Source: Desulfobacteraceae bacterium (GTDB lineage: Bacteria; Desulfobacterota; Desulfobacteria; Desulfobacterales; BuS5). From it: a stretch of DNA of 7,267 nucleotides. Shown piece by piece: positions 1 through 5,338 of this stretch (position 1 is the first letter of the stretch; each line of letters begins with the position of its first letter). Under the pieces are notes generated by a model. It saw only the letters and a list, made by a program, of their open reading frames with translations. It was not told where the DNA came from and searched no databases. The position numbers were made by a program, and so were the translations under genes. Location: contig JAUVKE010000123.1 in assembly GCA_030592105.1 (NCBI GenBank), positions 1 through 7,267 of the forward strand, given 5' to 3'.

Positions 1-690
1 ATGGTAACAAGAGATCGTAACCGCCTTGCCATGCAAAGCGATATTATTGGTGCATACGCACACGGCATCAATACAATGCTTTGTTTGTCAGGTGATCATA
101 TACATTTTGGAGATCATCCTATGGCAACCAATGTATATGACCTTGATTCTATTCAATCAATACAAATGGTAAAAAAAATGCGCGATGAGGGAAAATTTCA
201 GGGGGGTGATGATATTGTCGCTCCTCCAAAAATGTTCATAGGAGCTGCAGCTAATCCTTTTGCAGACCCATTTGAACTTAGAGTCGCCCGCCTGGCGAAA
301 AAAGCTAAAGCAGGTGTTGATTTTGTTCAGACTCAATGTATTTATAATCTTGATAAATTTGAAACCTGGATGAAAGGTGTTTGTGATCGCGGCCTTCATG
401 AAAAGGTAGCAGTTCTTGCTGGGATTACACCCATGAAAACTGTAGGAATGGCAAAATACATGAAAAACAGGGTTCCTGGAATGGATGTTCCTGATGAACT
501 TATCAAGCGCATGGCAGGTGTTCCCAAGGAAAAGATGGCAGAAGAAGGGATAAAAATTGCTGTGGAATCAATTGAGCGCCTTAAGGAAGTTAAAGGAGTA
601 GCCGGTTTCCATATCATGGCTATTGAATGGGAACAAAAAGTACCTGAAATAGTAGAACGAGCCGGACTTTTACCAAGGCCTAAAGTTTAA
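1..690 (+). CDS. metF: 5,10-methylenetetrahydrofolate reductase, C-terminal part (5' end outside window)
   Basis: This FAD-dependent TIM-barrel enzyme interconverts 5,10-methylene- and 5-methyl-tetrahydrofolate in the cytoplasm. In anaerobes of this kind it usually serves the methyl branch of the Wood-Ljungdahl pathway as well as methionine synthesis. The 229 visible residues begin inside the barrel: TRDRNR at about residues 3-8, LSGDHIHFGDHP at 29-40, then VQTQCIYNLDKFETWM near 109-124 and GFHIMAIEWEQKVPEIVE near the C-terminus, all typical of the family. Full-length members are about 290-310 residues, so roughly 60-80 N-terminal residues are missing. The ATG at position 1 is probably an internal methionine (family members read M-[TV]-x-RDRNR here) and not the real start. 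Stop is TAA at 688-690, followed at once by a strong terminator, so this is the last gene of its transcript. Partners such as metV or the Hdr/Flox subunits would lie upstream and cannot be seen. Confidence 0.9.
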   Translation: MVTRDRNRLAMQSDIIGAYAHGINTMLCLSGDHIHFGDHPMATNVYDLDSIQSIQMVKKMRDEGKFQGGDDIVAPPKMFIGAAANPFADPFELRVARLAKKAKAGVDFVQTQCIYNLDKFETWMKGVCDRGLHEKVAVLAGITPMKTVGMAKYMKNRVPGMDVPDELIKRMAGVPKEKMAEEGIKIAVESIERLKEVKGVAGFHIMAIEWEQKVPEIVERAGLLPRPKV

Positions 691-707
691 AAGATATTAT
701 TCTCATC

Positions 708-766
708 AGGCTGAAGATAAAAAGGATGTGCAACCGTGCATTCCTTTTGTCTTCAGCCTTTTTTAT
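708..766 (+). terminator. Rho-independent terminator of the metF transcript
   Basis: A 10-bp perfect stem (AGGCTGAAGA at 708-717 with TCTTCAGCCT at 750-759) continues through a small bulge into a second helix (AAAAGGA at 720-726 with TCCTTTT at 742-748). It ends in a T-run at 759-764. It begins 18 nt after the metF stop. Read on the minus strand the hairpin lacks a good U-tract, so it is mainly a plus-strand terminator. The convergent gene ending at 793 would read into it. Confidence 0.88.
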
Positions 767-792
767 CTATAAATACCTTAGTAGTTACTCTT

Positions 793-1404
793 TTAATATT
801 GATCCTGTTCTTCAAAATATTGAACCTGGTAAGTCATAACTTCAAGTCTGGTCTTTTGCCAGGCATCAGCAGATATTCCTGCCTTGAGGCAAAGATGAGA
901 CAGAAATTCTTCCGGTTTAGGCAACTGCTCCCATACCTGTGGTAAAAATGTAGCACTTGCACGTCCCTTGCGTATAATAACACCATCCACATCGACATGC
1001 AGTTTGGAAATCAGGTCAGCGCCGTCTGTATATTCAAGCGGCTCTGGCTCAGTAAGTATGCTTATTTCTATATCTAAATCTTTTACCTCATCAATTGTAA
1101 GGGGATTAAAGCGAAAATCACGAAATGCAGCATTAACAGCGTTATCTCTCACGTTGTTCGGGATTATTTCAGTTCCAGTCAGATTACCTATACAGCCACG
1201 CAATTCGCCGCTTTTTTTAAGAGTTACAAATGTTCCGCGGCGAGCTTGAAAATCGACATCTTTTAAGGCCTCATCAAGTTTTTGGGAGTCTGCGGCATCT
1301 ATTGTCTGCCCGAGTTTTTCCATAATTGTCTGCCGGGCAAGCTTTACAAGTGCATCCCCCTGTTGCTTGCTAAATTGTTGAATAGCATTTTTTTTATTTT
1401 TCAT
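793..1404 (-). CDS. amrA: AmmeMemoRadiSam system protein A (AMMECR1 domain)
   Basis: A 203-residue single-domain protein of the AMMECR1 family. In bacteria and archaea it is the A component of the AmmeMemoRadiSam set, alongside a MEMO1-like protein (B) and a radical SAM protein. The biochemical role is not established. Visible family features are the hallmark LRGCIG at residues 68-73, the GTFVTLKK strand just before it, NAAFRDFRFNPLT at about 91-103, the EISILTEPEPL strand at about 113-123, and ATFLPQVWEQLP at 151-162 followed by FLSHLCLKAG at 167-176. Length is normal and the frame intact. The ATG at 1402-1404 is preceded on the minus strand by a run of seven G (1411-1417) and AA, an unusually G-rich ribosome-binding region with a GGTGG only 3 nt from the start. 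Neither the MEMO-like nor the radical SAM partner is in this window. The gene stands alone, convergent with metF. Confidence 0.9.
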   Translation of the reverse strand: MKNKKNAIQQFSKQQGDALVKLARQTIMEKLGQTIDAADSQKLDEALKDVDFQARRGTFVTLKKSGELRGCIGNLTGTEIIPNNVRDNAVNAAFRDFRFNPLTIDEVKDLDIEISILTEPEPLEYTDGADLISKLHVDVDGVIIRKGRASATFLPQVWEQLPKPEEFLSHLCLKAGISADAWQKTRLEVMTYQVQYFEEQDQY

Positions 1405-1867
1405 AATCCACCCCCCCTTAAGTATTAATAAATGTCAATAATGTCCGGTTAGAAAATTGCAAGAAATAAAATACAGGAAGTCTAATTATTTTTTCCGCTG
1501 TTGCCGAATAAATTTCTTGATTTTCTAAGTTTGCTTCGCCAAAATTGCGAAACTCGCTCGTACCTCGCTCAAACAGTCGCAATTTTTTGGCTACGCTGCA
1601 CTAAGAAATTCTACGAAATTTATTCAATACGCTACAAAAACAATAAAACATCCCTTACTCAAGATTATAACCAAGCACTATTGACTTATAACACAATTTA
1701 TCCACGTTTGCAAAAAGGCAGGTCAGCTATTACACAATGATTTTATTGAACAGATTGAATGCATTAGACGTTTATATTGTAATTTTTCAATAAGTTAGGG
1801 ACAAATTCAGTAACTTCTCAAAAAACATGTGGTAGTATAAAAAGAATTAATAATAAAGCAGGCGCAA
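1405..1867. other. Non-coding stretch upstream of amrA, holding a hairpin repeat
   Basis: I see no credible gene here. The first about 95 bases should contain the amrA promoter: a TTGACA lies on the minus strand at 1433-1438, but a matching -10 would overlap the ribosome-binding region, so I do not call it. Positions 1506-1625 are a hairpin repeat (separate entry). From about 1630 to 1867 the sequence is AT-rich with only short open frames. One minus-strand transposase remnant ends at 1868, and these bases may be the decayed end of that element, but no terminal inverted repeat could be recognised. Confidence 0.6.
1506..1625. repeat. Long imperfect hairpin repeat with mirror-symmetric loop (copy 1)
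   Basis: The outer arms are perfect for 11 bp (GAATAAATTTC at 1506-1516, GAAATTTATTC at 1615-1625). A middle helix with mismatches joins 1517-1538 to 1591-1613. The inner arms CCAAAATTGCGA (1539-1550) and TCGCAATTTT plus GG (1577-1590) pair except for a two-T bulge. The apical loop starts with AAACTCGCTC (1550-1559) and, after GTAC, continues CTCGCTCAAA (1564-1573). The second block is the first read backwards, a mirror rather than an inverted repeat. The same loop motif recurs in the hairpin at 7206-7261. The 79-codon open frame across this region is a by-product of the hairpin plus flanking bases. Confidence 0.8.
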
Positions 1868-2134
1868 CTATGCTACGGATGCTGATATTTTAGTTCTCAT
1901 AACATCAGCTAAGGGAGGGATTAGATTAATTCTCGCTATTCGATCGTAGAGGTAATCCCAAAAAGATATACCGAGTTTACGGCATGTTTTTTTCAGACTG
2001 ACAAATGAATCTTGACATTTTATATCAGTGTCGCTTCGTGTCGAGACACTTATTTTTCGTCTTTTGACTTATTCTCTGATATCACTTTCACTCAAGTTAT
2101 TATGCAAAGGGATAAGCACTATTTTTTCTGACGG
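1868..2134 (-). pseudogene. IS66-like transposase, C-terminal remnant with in-frame stop
   Basis: Reading the minus strand from 2134 gives 21 residues including IPLHNNLSESDIRE, then TAA at 2069-2071. The same frame then continues 66 residues to TAG at 1868-1870. The second part contains VKRRKISVSTRSD, SLKKTCRKLGISFWDYLYDR and NLIPPLADVM. Together these match, from memory, the C-terminal catalytic end of IS66-like DDE transposases, where the line reads IPLHNN-x-SERDIR-x-Y-V-K-[RK]-RKIS-x-STRSD. The stop sits exactly where a tyrosine is expected, so a single TAT or TAC to TAA change explains it. Everything N-terminal of IPLHNN is gone: a TGA (2135-2137) and then the transporter stop (2163-2165) follow directly. 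It is an inactive fragment. The transposase type is fairly sure, the exact IS family less so. Confidence 0.75.
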
Positions 2135-2162
2135 TCATAAAAAAAGATTGAGAAGTCACTTT

Positions 2163-3695
2163 TTATTTTGCCCATGCCGGTAAAACTGCAGGGTCAATGA
2201 AAAAAATAATTTTTCCAAGAAAATAAAATATTACTGTAATAATAATTACACCTGCGATATTGGCCACAAATCCTATTTTTATCATATCAATTATTCTGAC
2301 TCTGCCGCTGCTGAAGATAATCGCATTGGGTGGTGTTGCCACTGGCATCATAAATGCGCAGGATGCGGATATAGTTGCGGGAATCATAAGCAATAACGGA
2401 TTGGTTTTTATGGCGACAGCGACTGAAGCAAGAATGGGAAGTATCATTTCTATTGTTGCTGTGTTGGATGTGAGTTCCGTTAAAAATGTAAGTGTTAAAC
2501 AGAGAATATTCACAATAATAAATGGTGATGTATCTGATAATCCTTTAAATTGGCTCCCTATTATTTCTGACAGGCCTGTAACTTGAAAACCTTTTGCCAG
2601 GGCAAAGCCGCCTCCAAAAAGAAGTACTATATCCCATGGAATATTTTTGAACACATCGGGTCCCATCACGGTAAGGGTTTTTGAATCACCATTTTTTGCA
2701 GGGATTAAAAAAAGAATTAAAGAGATAAAAAGAGCAACTGTTCCATCATCGATCAGTTTGGGATATGGAAGAAATTGTGACCAGCCTGGTATGGTCAGTA
2801 CGCCTAAAACGATTTTTTTTCTGAAGATCCATAAAAACGCAGTGGTTAAAAACAGAGTAAGTACAATTTTTTCTTCGTATATCATCTTCCCCAGCTTATG
2901 ATATTCCTCATCTATCAGGGACCGATCAGGTATCAGGTCAGAGCCGGCCTGGAAAAAGACTTTTGTTATCAAAATCCAAAGCAAACCTAACATGGCTAAA
3001 GTTATGGGAAGAGCCATCACCATCCATTGACCAAAGCCTATAGGTTCGGCTTTGGGGAATATTATTGTAAATATCCTGGCAAAGGATAAGTTGGGCGGAG
3101 TCCCCACAAGGGTCGCAAGCCCGCCTACAGAACAGGCATACGCTATTCCCAGCATTAATCCCACGGTGAATTTGCGTGATTTTTCCACGCCGAACCGCTT
3201 CTCCATCTGAAAGATGACTGCAAGGCCTATGGGAACCATCAGTATGGCTGTTGCAGTATTTGATATCCACATGGATAAAAATGCCGCAGCAGCCATAAAG
3301 CCGAGTATTATCCGCGAAGAGCCTCCCCCTATGATTCGTATGATTGTAAATGCGATCCGTTTGTGAAGTCCCCATTTTTCCATGGTCAAGGCTATCATAA
3401 AGCCACCCATAAACAAAAAAATTGTGCTGTTCATGTATAGATGGGCAGTTGCGTTCCCGGACATTATGCCAAGCAGGGGGTATAATACCACAGGAAGAAG
3501 AGCAGTAACAGAAATGGGGACAGCCTCTGTAATCCACCAGATTGCCATAAAAGTAGCCACTGCCGCCATGCTGCCTGCCAGATGTTTTTCCGGTGAGGCT
3601 GCAAAGATATACAGACATAAAAAAATAAATGGCCCTGATATTAGTCCCACTTTTTGGACAACAGTTTTTCCATAGCTCTTAGCTTTATCTTGCAC
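2163..3695 (-). CDS. DASS/SLC13 family sodium:anion symporter (dicarboxylate or sulfate type)
   Basis: A 510-residue inner-membrane protein of the divalent anion:sodium symporter family. It carries both family signatures: SNT at residues 145-147 (MWISNTATAILMVPI) and SNT at 410-412 (TELTSNTATIEMILP), each at the tip of an inverted-repeat half and lining the substrate site in VcINDY-type structures. Also visible are WWITEAVPI at 53-61, VGTPPN at 197-202, WDIVLLFGGGFALAKG at 354-369 and PVATPPNAI at 451-459. Hydrophobic segments cover most of the length, with a charged loop at about 250-277 and another near 333-350. The SNTAT form resembles dicarboxylate carriers more than sulfate carriers, but substrate cannot be settled by reading. 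Start is GTG at 3693-3695 with AAGGTGA at 3708-3714, a 12-nt spacer that is rather long; no in-frame ATG lies nearby. Transposase remnants flank the gene on both sides. A palindrome 60 nt upstream probably regulates it. Confidence 0.92.
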   Translation of the reverse strand: MQDKAKSYGKTVVQKVGLISGPFIFLCLYIFAASPEKHLAGSMAAVATFMAIWWITEAVPISVTALLPVVLYPLLGIMSGNATAHLYMNSTIFLFMGGFMIALTMEKWGLHKRIAFTIIRIIGGGSSRIILGFMAAAAFLSMWISNTATAILMVPIGLAVIFQMEKRFGVEKSRKFTVGLMLGIAYACSVGGLATLVGTPPNLSFARIFTIIFPKAEPIGFGQWMVMALPITLAMLGLLWILITKVFFQAGSDLIPDRSLIDEEYHKLGKMIYEEKIVLTLFLTTAFLWIFRKKIVLGVLTIPGWSQFLPYPKLIDDGTVALFISLILFLIPAKNGDSKTLTVMGPDVFKNIPWDIVLLFGGGFALAKGFQVTGLSEIIGSQFKGLSDTSPFIIVNILCLTLTFLTELTSNTATIEMILPILASVAVAIKTNPLLLMIPATISASCAFMMPVATPPNAIIFSSGRVRIIDMIKIGFVANIAGVIIITVIFYFLGKIIFFIDPAVLPAWAK

Positions 3696-3755
3696 GATGT
3701 TTTTTATTCACCTTCAAATTCAGTTAATGTGTAAAATTCGGCACCCTTCATTTTT

Positions 3756-3776
3756 AGTTTACAATTTTTGTAAACT
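3756..3776. promoter_or_regulatory. Perfect palindrome, likely operator between divergent genes
   Basis: Arms AGTTTACAA (3756-3764) and TTGTAAACT (3768-3776) are perfectly complementary around a TTT centre. The 21-bp dyad lies 60 bp upstream of the transporter start (minus) and 60 bp upstream of the ORF at 3837 (plus), as expected of a site for a dimeric regulator. No T-run follows, so it is not a terminator. The right arm overlaps a possible plus-strand -35 (see next entry). Which regulator family binds is unknown; no regulator gene is in the window. Confidence 0.6.
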
Positions 3777-3797
3777 GCAACATTCTTCTCCTATATA
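3768..3797 (+). promoter_or_regulatory. Possible promoter for the ORF at 3837
   Basis: TTGTAA (3768-3773) and TATATA (3792-3797) are separated by 18 bp. An overlapping TATAAT at 3794-3799 is a better -10 but leaves a 20-bp spacer. The -35 would lie inside the palindrome's right arm, so occupancy of the dyad would block it. This is weak evidence from consensus similarity only. Confidence 0.35.
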
Positions 3798-3836
3798 ATA
3801 AGGATAGACTAATATTCTTATAAAAAAGGAGGAAGG

Positions 3837-4058
3837 ATGTCACCATCTACAAAAAACAAGATATCAGATTTACCAAAATTTGGAAATAAATTTATGCGTC
3901 GGCCTGATCTAACACCATCAAAACGATTGCACATTGCAATTACAGCACTTTATGCGTGCAAAAAGCCAAATGGGGATGATCTTTTCTTAATTGCTCGAAA
4001 AAACGTTTGGTGGCATTACGTTCGCAATCATTTTTGGTCATACCGTTCTGCTTTATAA
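3837..4058 (+). CDS. Small ORF of unknown function, 3' half antisense to a transposase remnant
   Basis: A 73-codon ORF with ATG at 3837 and AAGGAGG at 3826-3832; the motif is strong but only 4 nt from the start. The first about 43 residues (including DLPKFGNKFMRRPDLTPSKR and LHIAITALYACK) are basic and could form a helical N-terminus. I do not recognise them firmly; they resemble the start of a DNA-binding or transposase protein. From about residue 44 on, the codons lie antisense to a transposase fragment on the minus strand, so the C-terminal part (about ARKNVWWHYVRNHFWSYRSAL) is probably accidental. The likeliest reading is a truncated gene start, with its own ribosome-binding site, joined at about 3964-3967 to foreign DNA. 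Whether the peptide is made cannot be told. Confidence 0.4.
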   Translation: MSPSTKNKISDLPKFGNKFMRRPDLTPSKRLHIAITALYACKKPNGDDLFLIARKNVWWHYVRNHFWSYRSAL

Positions 4059-4089
4059 TAATATCAGGATATAGAGGGATGAATTTTTT
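3967..4089 (-). pseudogene. Transposase internal fragment (KNDCERN motif)
   Basis: On the minus strand, positions 4089 to 3967 translate without a stop to a 41-residue stretch containing KKFIPLYPDIIIKQNG, then MTKNDCERNATKRFFEQLRK, then DHPHL. I recognise the series IPL-x-P-[ED]-x-I-x-KQ[ND]G, KNDCERNA-x-KR and [KE]-[DE]HPHL as an internal block of a DDE transposase type frequent in Desulfobacterota; I cannot name its IS family. The match ends at DHPHL: the following residues (AFCTHKVL, stop at 3940-3942) no longer fit. On the N-terminal side it fades above 4089, with a stop at 4114-4116. It is therefore a short relic lacking both ends. It runs opposite to, and under, the plus-strand ORF at 3837-4058, and in the same direction as the transposase remnant on the other side of the transporter. 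Confidence 0.65.
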
Positions 4090-4116
4090 CCTGTTAATAG
4101 AGTTTGTCGTGCTTTA

Positions 4117-4393
4117 ATAAAACATTATTTTGCTTTTGTTTATAAAAATAGTTATGTTGTTTTAAAAAAATTATTATTTTAGGGTTAAATCCAAGAAAAA
4201 TTTACAAAATGACAAAACCCTGCCCCGCTATTTTGTATACTTTAGTTATAAGCGGGAACTGTTGTACCATTAGTTGAATTCATAATATTCAAGAGATAAT
4301 TATCCGATAAAAACTGATAAAGTAGTTTTTTTTTGAGCCATATTCATTTAGCGTGGGACAAAAAAATAAGCATTAAAAAAGGAGAATCCGGAT
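4117..4393. other. AT-rich intergenic region upstream of gnd, no gene seen
   Basis: No credible ORF on either strand. It must hold the gnd-zwf promoter, but I cannot choose one with confidence. Candidates are TATACT at 4236-4241 (no well-spaced -35) and TTGAAT at 4274-4279 with TAATTA at 4297-4302 (17-bp spacer). Two dyads stand out. CCCGCT (4224-4229) pairs with AGCGGG (4251-4256) around the TATACT box. TTGAAT (4274-4279) pairs with ATTCAA (4287-4292). Either could be an operator for the pentose-phosphate genes; no regulator is encoded here. The stretch may also include decayed DNA from the neighbouring transposase. Confidence 0.5.
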
Positions 4394-5311
4394 ATGCAAA
4401 TAGCCATGATCGGTCTGGGACGTATGGGAATAAATATGGCAAAGCGGCTCTTACTGGGTGGCCATGAAGTAATAGCCTATAACCGGACACGTGACAAGAC
4501 CGAACAGATGGTGAAAAAAGGAGCGATCGGAGCCTGTTCTCTTAAAGAGGTTGTTCAAAAACTTTCTAAACCGCGTATCGTATGGATAATGCTCCCTGCC
4601 GGTCATATTGTGGATGATCATATGAATCAGCTCAGGGAGATCATGGAACCGGATGATATTATCGTTGACGGAGGAAACACATACTATAAAGATGATATTC
4701 GAAGGGCTGACCTGCTTGCTGAGAAAGATATCCGGTTTATGGATGTTGGCGTCAGCGGCGGCATATGGGGCATTGAGAAAGGGTATTGCCTGATGATTGG
4801 CGGTTCACGGAAAACAGGCCGATATCTTGAGCCCATATTTAAATCCCTCGCACCTGAAGAAGGCTATCTTTACTGCGGAGCCACAGGTTCGGGGCATTTT
4901 GTAAAAATGGTCCATAACGGCATCGAATACGGCATGATGCAGGCCTATGGAGAAGGTTTTAATATCCTGGATGCTTCTCCCTATGCTGAATCACTCAATT
5001 ATGCTGAACTCGCTCATCTTTGGAATCAGGGGAGTGTGGTTAGTTCATGGCTATTGGAACTCGCGGAAAAGGCTTTTACCAAAGATGAAAAACTTGCAGA
5101 CATCCTGGGATATATAGGAGATTCAGGAGAAGGCCGCTGGACGGTTCAGCAGGCAATAGAATCCGGCGTATCAGCGCCGGTGATCGCCCTGTCGTTAATG
5201 CGTAGATTCAGCTCTCAGGACAAAAATTCTTTTTCGGACAGGATCGTGGCGGCTCTCAGACGGGAATTTGGAGGACATGAGGTGGTTTCCGCGGAAAAGA
5301 GTGAGCCATAG
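4394..5311 (+). CDS. gnd: 6-phosphogluconate dehydrogenase, decarboxylating, short form
   Basis: Oxidises and decarboxylates 6-phosphogluconate to ribulose-5-phosphate and CO2, the last step of the oxidative pentose-phosphate branch. At 305 residues it belongs to the short (about 300-residue) class and not the about 470-residue E. coli Gnd class, whose C-terminal helical domain is duplicated. The Rossmann motif GLGRMG is at residues 7-12. The second strand ends YNRT (29-32); an Asn-Arg at this point usually goes with NADP+, whereas NAD+ enzymes tend to have an acidic residue. IIVDGGNTYY is at 89-98, GVSGG at 119-123 for substrate phosphate and carboxylate contacts, and the catalytic block KMVHNGIEYG at 171-180 supplies Lys171, Asn175 and Glu178. 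The ATG at 4394 is preceded by AAGGAGA at 4379-4385 with an 8-nt spacer, so the start is secure. Only 27 nt separate it from zwf, which points to one operon. Confidence 0.95.
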   Translation: MQIAMIGLGRMGINMAKRLLLGGHEVIAYNRTRDKTEQMVKKGAIGACSLKEVVQKLSKPRIVWIMLPAGHIVDDHMNQLREIMEPDDIIVDGGNTYYKDDIRRADLLAEKDIRFMDVGVSGGIWGIEKGYCLMIGGSRKTGRYLEPIFKSLAPEEGYLYCGATGSGHFVKMVHNGIEYGMMQAYGEGFNILDASPYAESLNYAELAHLWNQGSVVSSWLLELAEKAFTKDEKLADILGYIGDSGEGRWTVQQAIESGVSAPVIALSLMRRFSSQDKNSFSDRIVAALRREFGGHEVVSAEKSEP

Positions 5312-5338
5312 AATGATAAGTTATAACAATAATACCTT

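Noticed and set aside
736..945. 69-codon plus-strand frame with hydrophobic residues
   Set aside because: It starts inside the metF terminator and runs antisense into amrA; it is a shadow of that gene, not a membrane peptide.
1501..1740. 79-codon plus-strand open frame starting with TTG
   Set aside because: The first half is the hairpin repeat itself, there is no ribosome-binding site, and the peptide resembles no family I know. It is a chance frame across a palindrome.
1693..1797. Plus-strand frame ending QLLHNDFIEQIECIRRLY..., about 35 codons
   Set aside because: It looks weakly helical but has no start codon or ribosome-binding site and I cannot match it to a family. It could be a gene relic, but the support is too thin to list.
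2026..2050. Inverted repeat AGTGTC ... GACACT
   Set aside because: It falls inside the transposase remnant's coding frame with a long loop and no T-tract. Coding sequence explains it.
2938..3618. 226-codon minus-strand frame within the transporter gene
   Set aside because: It lies in an alternative frame of the DASS gene. The cysteine- and histidine-rich translation is typical of an out-of-frame reading and lacks motifs.
4059..4393. Possible continuation of the KNDCERN transposase toward its N-terminus
   Set aside because: Beyond 4116 the minus-strand frame has stops and no transposase-like residues, so I limited the relic to the recognisable block.
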